Origin: B16-G9 sp964400655
GTDB lineage: Bacteria > Bacteroidota > Bacteroidia > Bacteroidales > F082
Length of the DNA: 8,940 bases
Reading direction: 5' to 3'
Assembly (NCBI GenBank): GCA_964400655.1
Contig: CAYNVN010000002.1
Coordinates: 1-8,940 of the forward strand
Under the pieces are notes generated by a model. It made no database searches, was not told the DNA's origin, and was given only the letters and a program-made list of their open reading frames with translations. Shown here in pieces: positions 1 through 5,649 of the stretch; the first letter of the stretch is position 1; each line of letters begins with the position of its first letter. Made by a program: the position numbers and the translations under genes.

Positions 1-2
1 TT

Positions 3-1064
3 GTTTTGTTACTTTTAGTTTTTGGGTTGATGGCTCCGTTCAGCGGATATGCACAGTTTGGCATCGAAAAAAGAATCAGGTCGAAATATGAAAAGAAATA
101 TAAAAAAGAGGGTGAAAAACATGCCAAAAAGGGACTTGATAAGGCTGAAGAAAAAGGAATGGAAGAGGCTGATAAAGGGCTGAACAAAGCTACCGATGCT
201 GCCGACCCGGCCCTCGACAAAGCCGAAGAAGCCGAAGAAAAAGGAGAAGAATATGCCGTTTTCGGATTAAAAAAATATCAGGGTTTTGTAGAAGGATACG
301 AAGAGGGTGTTGAGTCGAAAAATCCGGAAGATTACCGAAAATATCCTTTTGAATCGGCCATTGTTACCTATAAGTTAGAGGGGTCGAAAGAGGGCGAAAA
401 AATTATTTATATGGATATGGGCGGCTATAAAATTGCCGAGTACGAAACCATAAAAAAGAAACGAAACAAGGTTGAAAAAAATACCACCATGCTCATCGGT
501 GCCGATATGATTACCATTGATTATAACGATAAATCGGCCGTAAAAATGCACAACCCTATGGCTTACCTGCTTGCCGATCCCGATCGCGACTGGCAGAAAA
601 CCGGTGAACGGATGCTTGTAAACATGGGATATAAAATAATTGGTAACGAAACCATTCAGGGAAAAGATTGTGCCATATGGAAAAAAGGAGGCCAGAAACT
701 GTGGATATGGAAAGGCATTACCTTAAAATCGGAAGACAAAATAGGCGGAAAGAAAACCATTGAAACAGCCGTGGATGTTAAAACCGATGTTGATGTTGCA
801 GACAAATACTTTGAAGTTCCCGAAGGTTTTGAGTTGCAGGTTGTGGGGGCAAAAGATATGTTTCCGGAGGTTACCGACGAAGATATTGAAAAAGCCACCC
901 AGGATGATGAGGATATGGACGAGTTGTTAGACGAAATCGAGAACATGTCATACTCCGAATACAAAGCCAAAGTGCTGGAAGAAGACCCCAATACTCCCGA
1001 TGAAGAAATTCAGCAGAGTTATCTTTACCTCCGTCAAAAAGCAAGGAGACGGCATAATAAATAA
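3..1064 (+). CDS. Exported charged protein of unknown function, 5' end outside window
   Basis: The frame is open to the left edge, so the true start probably lies upstream; the first possible in-window start is a TTG at position 6, and residues are counted from it. Residues 1-16 are the hydrophobic end of a signal peptide with a likely signal peptidase I site after G-Y-A (SGYA|QFG), so the protein should be exported. Residues about 20-83 are Lys/Glu-rich with K-A-E-E-type repeats, probably helical or coiled coil. Residues about 115-275 look like a beta-rich domain (GYKIIGNETIQGKDC, then KLWIWKGITLKSE, then YFEVPEGFEL), a pattern I associate with periplasmic LolA-like/DUF4412-type proteins; this is inference. 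The tail (about 285-345) is strongly acidic. No hairpin terminator follows; a repeat region begins about 20 bases downstream. I do not recognise a specific function. Confidence 0.8.
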   Translation, partial: VLLLLVFGLMAPFSGYAQFGIEKRIRSKYEKKYKKEGEKHAKKGLDKAEEKGMEEADKGLNKATDAADPALDKAEEAEEKGEEYAVFGLKKYQGFVEGYEEGVESKNPEDYRKYPFESAIVTYKLEGSKEGEKIIYMDMGGYKIAEYETIKKKRNKVEKNTTMLIGADMITIDYNDKSAVKMHNPMAYLLADPDRDWQKTGERMLVNMGYKIIGNETIQGKDCAIWKKGGQKLWIWKGITLKSEDKIGGKKTIETAVDVKTDVDVADKYFEVPEGFELQVVGAKDMFPEVTDEDIEKATQDDEDMDELLDEIENMSYSEYKAKVLEEDPNTPDEEIQQSYLYLRQKARRRHNK

Positions 1065-1167
1065 AACCTCCTGTTGTTTAAAACTTTGAGATGCGGTTTC
1101 GGTTGGGCGGGGTTGGAAGTTTGAACCTTCAACCTTTAAACCTTCCCACCCTTTCCAAACTCCCCCC

Positions 1168-1208
1168 GATTACTATCGGGTGATTACTATCGGGTGATTA
1201 CTATCGGG
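1168..1208. repeat. 14-base tandem repeat, about 2.9 units, with hairpin
   Basis: The unit GATTACTATCGGGT occurs at 1168-1181 and 1182-1195, and a third unit (1196-1208) lacks only its last base. The first unit overlaps a perfect palindrome, CCCGAT-TACT-ATCGGG at 1165-1180 (6-bp stem, 4-base loop). The array is absent from the corresponding place in copy B, so it is a variable module of the composite repeat. Confidence 0.9.
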
Positions 1209-1211
1209 ACA

Positions 1212-1239
1212 CAAACCTTTGTACGACCGAAAAGGTTTG
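1212..1239. repeat. Perfect 9-bp inverted repeat inside copy A
   Basis: CAAACCTTT (1212-1220) and AAAGGTTTG (1231-1239) are exact reverse complements around the 10-base loop GTACGACCGA. In the right-hand copies the matching segment keeps AAACCTTTTCGGTCG but the second arm is degraded (AGGCTT), so the hairpin is only partly conserved. Confidence 0.75.
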
Positions 1240-1329
1240 CTTTGCGCCTTAGCGGTACATCAAACTTTAAAACATTGAACCTTCAAACCTTGAATCACCA
1301 GCAACCCCTCCCGGTACATTCGGACAGGC

Positions 1330-1357
1330 AGCAACAAGCAACAAGCAACGAGCAACG
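1330..1357. repeat. Heptamer array AGCAAC(A/G), 4 units
   Basis: Four tandem 7-base units run AGCAACA, AGCAACA, AGCAACG, AGCAACG. The same heptamer on the opposite strand, (T/C)GTTGCT, forms an eight-unit array at 8644-8699. This is the end of copy A nearest gdhA, 136 bases before its start codon. Confidence 0.9.
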
Positions 1358-1397
1358 AGTTTGTGTTCTACGTGATTCACCCAATTTTGTACGTAAT

Positions 1398-1447
1398 TTA
1401 ACCAAAAGCAAAATACCGGTTGTAAAAACCACCCTTGTTTTGGTTAA
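1398..1447. promoter_or_regulatory. Wide inverted repeat upstream of gdhA, possible operator
   Basis: TTAACCAAAA (1398-1407) and TTTTGGTTAA (1438-1447) are perfect 10-base reverse complements separated by 30 bases, so arm centres are 40 bp apart, close to four helical turns. The right arm overlaps the candidate -7 box of gdhA at 1445-1452. This geometry could suit a dimeric or DNA-looping regulator, or a large mRNA stem if transcription starts upstream. The repeat is seen directly; the regulatory role is inference. Confidence 0.45.
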
Positions 1448-1452
1448 TATTG
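1419..1452 (+). promoter_or_regulatory. Weak candidate promoter for gdhA
   Basis: TAATATTG at 1445-1452 matches the Bacteroidota -7 consensus TAnnTTTG with one mismatch. GTTG at 1419-1422 could be the -33 element, but the 22-base spacer is longer than usual. It lies about 40 bases before the gdhA ATG. The start region is A-rich (aaaaaacttaaaaaATG) without a Shine-Dalgarno sequence, as usual in Bacteroidota. Confidence 0.3.
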
Positions 1453-1493
1453 TGCTGGTAAAAATTAGTTCACGAACCTAAAAAACTTAAAAA

Positions 1494-2843
1494 ATGTCGA
1501 ACGTATATGAACAAAAGGTAAACGACTTTATGGCTAAAGTCATTGCCAAAAACCCAAGCGAAGTTGAATTCCATCAGGCAGTTCACGAAGTAGTTGAATC
1601 ATTAATTCCTTTTATAGAAGAGAACCCTCATTACAAGGATGCCAAAATTCTTGAAAGAATGGTGGAGCCCGAAAGAGTGATTATGTTCCGTGTTCCCTGG
1701 TTAAACGATAAAGGTGAAGTTCAGATCAACCGCGGTTTCCGTATCGAAATGAACAGCGCCATCGGCCCTTACAAAGGCGGCCTCCGTTTCCATCCTACCG
1801 TAAACCTCGGAATCTTGAAATTTCTTGCTTTTGAGCAGGTATTCAAAAACTCACTTACAACCCTTCCCATGGGCGGTGGTAAAGGAGGTTCCGATTTTGA
1901 TCCCAAAGGAAAATCAGACAACGAAGTAATGCGTTTTTGCCAAAGCTTTATGAGCGAGCTTTTCCGTCATATTGGACCTAATACCGACGTTCCTGCCGGT
2001 GATATTGGTGTTGGTGGTCGCGAAATCGGTTTCCTTTTCGGACAGTACAAAAGATTACGCAACGAATTTACAGGTATTCTTACCGGTAAAGGACTTGAGT
2101 GGGGTGGTTCATTGATTCGTCCCGAAGCTACCGGTTACGGTGCTACCTATTTTGCCGAAGAGATGCTGAACACTCGTGGTGACAGCCTCAAAGGTAAAGT
2201 TGTTGCCATTTCTGGTTCTGGTAACGTTGCACAGTATGCAACCGAAAAAGTTACCCAAATGGGCGGTAAAGTGGTTACCCTTTCCGATTCACAAGGATAC
2301 ATTTACGATCCCGACGGAATTGATGCCGAAAAACTTGCTTTCGTTATGGAACTGAAAAACGTTAAACGTGGCCGTATCAAAGAGTACGCTGACAAATATG
2401 GTGTTGAGTTCTTTGAAGGAAAACGTCCCTGGGGTGTTAAATGTGATGTTGCCATGCCTTGCGCAACCCAAAACGAAGTTAACGAAGATGAAGCAAAAAC
2501 TCTTATCGCTAATGGCTGCTTCGTAGTTTCCGAAGGTGCTAACATGCCTTCAACTCCTGAAGCCATTGCCGTTTATCAGGATGCTAAAATCCTTTACGGT
2601 CCCGGTAAAGCTGCCAACGCAGGTGGTGTTGCCGTTTCAGGTTTGGAAATGAGCCAAAACTCAATGCGTTACAGCTGGACACGCGAAGAGGTTGATGCCA
2701 AATTGCAACAAATCATGAAAGATATCCACACAACCTGTGTTAAATGGGGTAAAGATGGTGATTACATCGACTACTTCAAAGGTGCAAACATCGGCGGTTT
2801 TGTTAAAGTTGCCGATTCAATGCTGGCACAGGGTCTGGTATAA
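1494..2843 (+). CDS. gdhA: NADP-type glutamate dehydrogenase, hexameric family
   Basis: Catalyses the reversible reductive amination of 2-oxoglutarate to glutamate in the cytoplasm, a main ammonia-assimilation step. At 449 residues it matches the roughly 450-residue small hexameric GDH family. Visible landmarks are the substrate site GPYKGGLRFHP (Lys94), LPMGGGKGGSDFDP (Lys130, the catalytic-lysine position), VPAGDIGVGGREIG (Asp170, the catalytic-aspartate position), a Rossmann GSGNVA motif at 241-246, and SDS at 264-266 following the second strand, typical of NADP-linked members such as E. coli GdhA. GANMP at 348-352 and the C-terminal NAGGVAVSGLEMSQN also fit. All key residues are present and the gene is intact. 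It stands alone: composite repeat A and a wide inverted repeat lie upstream and a strong terminator follows, so it is probably monocistronic. Coenzyme preference is inferred from family resemblance. Confidence 0.97.
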   Translation: MSNVYEQKVNDFMAKVIAKNPSEVEFHQAVHEVVESLIPFIEENPHYKDAKILERMVEPERVIMFRVPWLNDKGEVQINRGFRIEMNSAIGPYKGGLRFHPTVNLGILKFLAFEQVFKNSLTTLPMGGGKGGSDFDPKGKSDNEVMRFCQSFMSELFRHIGPNTDVPAGDIGVGGREIGFLFGQYKRLRNEFTGILTGKGLEWGGSLIRPEATGYGATYFAEEMLNTRGDSLKGKVVAISGSGNVAQYATEKVTQMGGKVVTLSDSQGYIYDPDGIDAEKLAFVMELKNVKRGRIKEYADKYGVEFFEGKRPWGVKCDVAMPCATQNEVNEDEAKTLIANGCFVVSEGANMPSTPEAIAVYQDAKILYGPGKAANAGGVAVSGLEMSQNSMRYSWTREEVDAKLQQIMKDIHTTCVKWGKDGDYIDYFKGANIGGFVKVADSMLAQGLV

Positions 2844-2868
2844 AGATTCTAAAAACAGCTTATTTATT

Positions 2869-2899
2869 AAGCCGCTTTCTTTTGGGAAGCGGCTTTTTT
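2869..2899 (+). terminator. Intrinsic terminator of gdhA
   Basis: AAGCCGCTT (2869-2877) pairs perfectly with AAGCGGCTT (2887-2895). Inner T-G and C-G pairs extend the stem to 11 bp around a 5-base loop. The hairpin runs directly into six T residues (2894-2899). It starts 26 bases after the gdhA stop. Confidence 0.92.
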
Positions 2900-2915
2900 G
2901 TATATATCCCCTTAA

Positions 2916-3107
2916 TCTTGCCTGACCGCGTGGTACATATTTATATTCAGGAACTGTTTTGAACAGAGTTGCTGTTTTATCTTGATAACGGCAGGGATTT
3001 ACCGCATCAACTGGATAGGCAACAGCTTTAAACACGGTATAGATGATTCATTTGGGATTATGGTCAACTACTTGTATGACCTAAAAAATATTGAATCAAA
3101 TTACTAA
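2916..3107 (+). pseudogene. Possible gene remnant without a start codon
   Basis: The 2900-3165 gap has no convincing gene. One plus-strand frame stays open from 2916 to a TAA at 3105-3107. Its second half reads like real protein (G-I-Y-R-I-N-W-I-G-N-S-F, then D-D-S-F-G-I-M-V-N-Y-L-Y-D-L), but the only in-frame ATG (3060) would leave about 15 residues. The first half is Cys/Phe-rich and unconvincing. It may be the decayed tail of a lost gene, or chance. I do not recognise a family. Confidence 0.2.
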
Positions 3108-3165
3108 GATTATATGACTAACTGAGGTCTGGCGGTTTTAAGGAACATATGAAAAGTGTTAGAAT

Positions 3166-3200
3166 AAAAAAAACCCGGCTCCCTGAAGGAACCGGGCTTT
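3166..3200 (-). terminator. Intrinsic terminator of the tRNA-Pro gene
   Basis: On the minus strand CCCGGTTCC pairs with GGAGCCGGG (9 bp including one G-T) around a 5-base loop and is followed by eight T residues (A-run at 3166-3173 on the plus strand). It begins a few bases after the tRNA 3' end, so the tRNA is probably a single-gene transcript. Confidence 0.88.
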
Positions 3201-3207
3201 TAGAGGG

Positions 3208-3282
3208 TCGGGGTGAGAGGATTCGAACCTCCGGCCTCTTCGTCCCGAACGAAGCGCGCTAACCGGGCTGCGCCACACCCCG
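3208..3282 (-). tRNA. tRNA-Pro (anticodon CGG)
   Basis: A 75-base cloverleaf on the minus strand. The acceptor stem is CGGGGTG/CACCCCG with discriminator A. The D arm is GCGC...GCGC. The anticodon stem CTTCG/CGAAG encloses the loop TTCGGGA, giving anticodon CGG. The T arm is GGAGG-TTCGAAT-CCTCT. The C1-G72 pair and the anticodon loop agree with bacterial tRNA-Pro. The CCA end is not encoded (the bases after the discriminator read CCC), so it would be added enzymatically. Confidence 0.97.
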
Positions 3283-3296
3283 AATTATTGAGGCTG

Positions 3297-3328
3297 CAAA
3301 AATAGTAATCCCATAGAAATAAAGCAAC
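3297..3328 (-). promoter_or_regulatory. Promoter of tRNA-Pro
   Basis: On the minus strand GTTG (3325-3328), a 20-base spacer and TATTTTTG (3297-3304) match the Bacteroidota -33/-7 pattern, with a perfect TAnnTTTG. The tRNA begins 14 bases downstream. The sequence continues GCAGCCT, the same as after the tRNA-Thr promoter. Confidence 0.7.
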
Positions 3329-3536
3329 GTTATCATAATAATATTTACTTTTGTTTAAACCGTATGGTCTCTTTTTGTTTTTCTGGATGGTAAAGAACGA
3401 TATTTAACAAAAATTCACCGGATAGAGTCAACATGACAAATGTTTCCGGTAAATCCGTTTTTGCTTTTTCAAAGTAACCGGCAGTTGTATCACTCTTTTT
3501 ACGATATTAGCAATTCATTTAAAAAATATATCAATT
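3329..3536. other. AT-rich spacer with no recognised gene
   Basis: This spacer separates the tRNA-Pro promoter from the membrane-protein gene and probably carries that gene's promoter, but I cannot place it firmly. A perfect -7-like box TACTTTTG lies at 3346-3353 (+) without a clear -33 partner and about 185 bases before the start codon. ACCGGA and TCCGGT, about 22 bases apart near 3417-3451, form a weak inverted repeat. Only tiny reading frames (under 15 codons) are present. Confidence 0.4.
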
Positions 3537-4172
3537 ATGCCTACCGAATCAGCTTTAAATGCTTTGGAACATTTACGTGATCCCTCCCGGTTTCAATGGT
3601 ATGTTATACCGCTTTTTGCTTTTGTTGTGTATGTTTATGCCGTTGAGATAGAGCGAAAAAACTGGAATCTTGTGTTTGCCGGTCTTGCTTTTTGGGGAAT
3701 GGACTGGTTTAACGAAATATGGAATTCGTTGGTGTTTCATTTTACCAATTATGCTCCGGTTTGGGGAGCTTCGGGTAATTCAGCGTATGAAATATTAATC
3801 GGACTAAACATCGAAATCAGCTTTATGTTTGCTATTGCCGGAATTACCTTTGCTAAAATGTTGCCGGATGATAAAAAGATGAAACTGGCCGGAATCCCCA
3901 ATCGATGGTTTTTTGCAGTTGTGTATTCTGTTTTTTGCGTTGTGGTGGAGTTATTGCTAAATGCCGCCGGAGTATTAACCTGGGATTATTCGTGGTGGAA
4001 CGCAACAGCTCCGTTTTTAATTGTAATATTTGGTTATCTCACCTTTTTTATCGTTTCCTATTGGGTTCTTGATATGGAAACCGTTAAAAAGAAAATGATT
4101 GTGGTAGGCTTTATTTTTGGAGTTGATATACTGGCAATATTAATTTTCGGGGTTATCCTGGGCTGGTTGTAA
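3537..4172 (+). CDS. Six-helix integral membrane protein of unknown function
   Basis: The 211-residue product is very hydrophobic, with membrane segments at about 20-37, 46-69, 84-108, 123-146, 154-178 and 186-210. Positive charges cluster in loops 1 (ERKN, 39-42), 3 (KKMK...NR, 113-123) and 5 (KKK, 184-186), which predicts these loops in the cytoplasm and both termini outside. Several acidic or amide residues sit within or beside helices: D56 and E60 (MDWFNEIWNS), N91 and E93 (GLNIEISFMF), E138 (VVVELL). They could form a polar site in the membrane. Loop 2 is aromatic and Gly-rich (NYAPVWGASGNSAYE). There is no signal peptide or soluble domain. The start is the first ATG after an A-rich leader. 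It ends one base before the end of the opposing gene. I do not recognise a characterised family. Confidence 0.85.
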   Translation: MPTESALNALEHLRDPSRFQWYVIPLFAFVVYVYAVEIERKNWNLVFAGLAFWGMDWFNEIWNSLVFHFTNYAPVWGASGNSAYEILIGLNIEISFMFAIAGITFAKMLPDDKKMKLAGIPNRWFFAVVYSVFCVVVELLLNAAGVLTWDYSWWNATAPFLIVIFGYLTFFIVSYWVLDMETVKKKMIVVGFIFGVDILAILIFGVILGWL

Positions 4173-4173
4173 A

Positions 4174-5376
4174 CTACATCAGCTTTTGCTGAACTTTCCA
4201 CCAGCGGTCGGGAATATCGTTGTTTAATGCTGCCTGATAATCGGCATAGGAGCAGGGTACAAACTGATGCGGCCGGTATTTGGTATTTTCTTTATTTTTT
4301 GATTTCAGCACCATCCACCAACGGCCTGTTTTTTTGCTTTTTAAAAAAACCAGCTCCTCGTTGTATCCTTCGGGAGTAACAATAAATTTAATGTAATCTT
4401 TGGTTGTAAGATGTGGTAAATCATCTCTCCGGTTCATAAACCCGTCAATAAAATACCAAATCATTTGTGCCGTAAGGTGTGCGGTTTGGCCTCTGTTATC
4501 AAACGTAGGATTTACTTCGTAAAACCCGATGCTTGTGAGTTTGTCGCTCATGCCTGCATAACGGGTTAATTTGCAGGCTTCCTCGCCGGTAAAGCCGTTG
4601 GGACCCGCTTTAAAATTACCGGGTGCTTCCGACTGACGAATGGCCGAAATGTCAAAACTTACAATATCGGCATTACGTATCATGGGCTCAGCCTCTTCAA
4701 GATTTGCCCTCACTTCACCCAAACGGTGAACATCAAAAAAGAGGTCTTTCATCAGCTGAACCGAAGATTTATTTACAAAATAGGTTTGGTATCCGATGTT
4801 GGTGAAGTTGAATAAAAAGTTGGGTTGATGCAAAATAATCTGACTTAACCACGAGCGGGCATTCAGTTCCTGATTATCATGCCCCAGGTCGTAAAGGGAG
4901 TCGATGGCCGTAATGTTTACAATTTTACCAATCTCTTCGTAAGCAAGATAATTGGCAAAAGTTAAATCCTGACTGCCGCCTATTAAAACAGGTACAATGC
5001 TTTTTTGAAGCAATGTTGACACTACCTCTTTAACGGCAAAATAGGTGTCTTCAATTGTGTTGCCCTGTTTGATGTTTCCCATATCAACCATTTTCAGGTT
5101 TGTCCAGTGCGAAAACAGGGTGTAAAAATATTTTCGTACCTCGTTGGGGGCAGAGGCTGTTCCCTGGTTATATATAGTTCCTCTCTCTTCCGGAATGCCG
5201 ATTAAAGCAATGTTAAACTCATCCAGGTTTTGAAATGTAATTTTTTCGTTAAAATCGGTTTCGGGATGATTGTAAAATTTAACCACGTTTGCAAGCCGTA
5301 AACGATCGGTTTCGGCAGTAAAATCAAACAAATTATAATCGGCGGGGGATAGATAAATCTCCGGTTCCATCGGCAT
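4174..5376 (-). CDS. Arginase/formiminoglutamase-fold protein with degenerate metal site
   Basis: The 400-residue protein carries the landmarks of the arginase (ureohydrolase) family in order: IALIGIPEERG (56-66), IGGSQDLTF (132-140), the region D159-S-L-Y-D163, SFDISAIRQSEAPG (240-253) and EVNP (287-290). Active members use two Mn ions held by GG-x-H, DAHxD and S-x-D-x-D. Here the first His is Gln136, the His of DAHxD is Leu161 and the second Asp of the last motif is Ser244; Asp159, Asp163 and Asp242 remain. Normal two-metal hydrolysis is therefore doubtful. It is about 80-100 residues longer than usual arginases, with an extended N-terminus and a C-terminal part (about 325-400) containing GRWWMV and DRWWKV. 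Automatic annotation would probably say formimidoylglutamase; the nearby hutH makes a histidine-breakdown link tempting but unproven. Promoter and start are clear; an alternative Met lies at codon 3. Confidence 0.88.
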   Translation of the reverse strand: MPMEPEIYLSPADYNLFDFTAETDRLRLANVVKFYNHPETDFNEKITFQNLDEFNIALIGIPEERGTIYNQGTASAPNEVRKYFYTLFSHWTNLKMVDMGNIKQGNTIEDTYFAVKEVVSTLLQKSIVPVLIGGSQDLTFANYLAYEEIGKIVNITAIDSLYDLGHDNQELNARSWLSQIILHQPNFLFNFTNIGYQTYFVNKSSVQLMKDLFFDVHRLGEVRANLEEAEPMIRNADIVSFDISAIRQSEAPGNFKAGPNGFTGEEACKLTRYAGMSDKLTSIGFYEVNPTFDNRGQTAHLTAQMIWYFIDGFMNRRDDLPHLTTKDYIKFIVTPEGYNEELVFLKSKKTGRWWMVLKSKNKENTKYRPHQFVPCSYADYQAALNNDIPDRWWKVQQKLM

Positions 5377-5389
5377 TTTTTTTAAAGTG

Positions 5390-5420
5390 TAAAGGTAAAC
5401 GTTTAAGCCGAAAACACAAA
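5390..5420 (-). promoter_or_regulatory. Promoter of the arginase-fold gene
   Basis: On the minus strand TTTG (5417-5420), a 19-base spacer and TACCTTTA (5390-5397, one mismatch to TAnnTTTG) fit the Bacteroidota promoter well. The ATG at 5376 follows only 13 bases after the -7 box, so the mRNA leader would be about ten bases or less. Confidence 0.65.
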
Positions 5421-5428
5421 GTGGACAA

Positions 5429-5456
5429 TTTTAATCGTGCCGTTACTTTTAATCGT
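5429..5456. repeat. Direct repeat TTTTAATCGT, two copies
   Basis: The 10-base sequence occurs exactly at 5429-5438 and 5447-5456, an 18-base period. It sits just upstream of the -33 element of the arginase-fold gene and about 55-80 bases before the tRNA-Thr -33 region. It could be a binding site for an activator of the minus-strand gene, or chance in AT-rich DNA. Confidence 0.35.
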
Positions 5457-5510
5457 ATGGTATATTTTAAAAAGTTTGTTGCGGAAAATAAATTAAAAAA
5501 GCGGCACAGG

Positions 5511-5540
5511 TTTAAATATACCGATTTACTTTTATATTTG
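5511..5540 (+). promoter_or_regulatory. Promoter of tRNA-Thr
   Basis: TATATTTG at 5533-5540 is a perfect TAnnTTTG -7 box, and TTTA at 5511-5514 is a near-match -33 element 18 bases upstream. It continues GCAGCCT, shared with the tRNA-Pro promoter. The mature tRNA starts 30 bases downstream. Confidence 0.7.
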
Positions 5541-5570
5541 CAGCCTTAAAAATGTGGTTATTACCCACAA

Positions 5571-5643
5571 GCCTCCTTAGCTCAGCTGGTAGAGCAGCTC
5601 ACTCGTAATGAGCAGGTCGCGGGTTCGAGTCCCGTGGGAGGCT
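5571..5643 (+). tRNA. tRNA-Thr (anticodon CGT)
   Basis: A 73-base cloverleaf. The acceptor stem is GCCTCCT/GGGAGGC with discriminator T. The D arm is GCTC-AGCTGGTAGA-GAGC. The anticodon stem GCTCA/TGAGC holds the loop CTCGTAA, giving anticodon CGT. The T arm is GCGGG-TTCGAGT-CCCGT. CCA is not encoded. Seven T residues follow at 5645-5651 and overlap the hutH stop codon on the other strand; no separate hairpin terminator is visible. Confidence 0.96.
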
Positions 5644-5649
5644 CTTTTT

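Larger units (their letters stand above)
1085..1359 (-). repeat. Composite intergenic repeat, copy A
   Basis: This stretch is non-coding and built of short modules that recur, in the same order and on the opposite strand, at 8642-8940. Read on the minus strand the order is: heptamer array (1330-1357); a block containing CCGAATGTACCGGGAGGGG (within 1297-1329); purine-rich AAGGTT(T/C)-type repeats (about 1262-1295); a block with ACCGCTAAGGCGCAAAG and CCTTTTCGGTCG (1224-1258); a tandem array of CCCGATAGTAATCA units (1168-1208); GGGGGG-A-GTTTGGAAAGG; and more AAGGTT-type repeats (about 1115-1160). Its heptamer end faces gdhA. The function is unknown. The block has no plausible reading frame and no transposase, so it is best described as a dispersed modular repeat. 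Confidence 0.8.

Noticed and set aside
656..991. 111-codon minus-strand reading frame, Ser-rich
   Set aside because: It lies fully antisense to the charged exported-protein gene; its Ser runs are the mirror of Glu/Asp-rich codons on the other strand.
1168..1357. CRISPR array
   Set aside because: Repeat units are 7 and 14 bases with no unique spacers, and no cas genes are present.
1194..1481. 95-codon plus-strand reading frame before gdhA
   Set aside because: It runs through tandem and composite repeats, has low-complexity composition and no promoter or family resemblance.
2817..3035. 72-codon minus-strand reading frame over the gdhA 3' end
   Set aside because: It crosses the strong gdhA terminator hairpin and overlaps the gdhA C-terminus; the sequence is not protein-like overall.
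4179..4192. TCAGC-TTTT-GCTGA hairpin as a terminator
   Set aside because: The stem is only 5 bp with no T-run after it, and it lies within the arginase-fold coding region.
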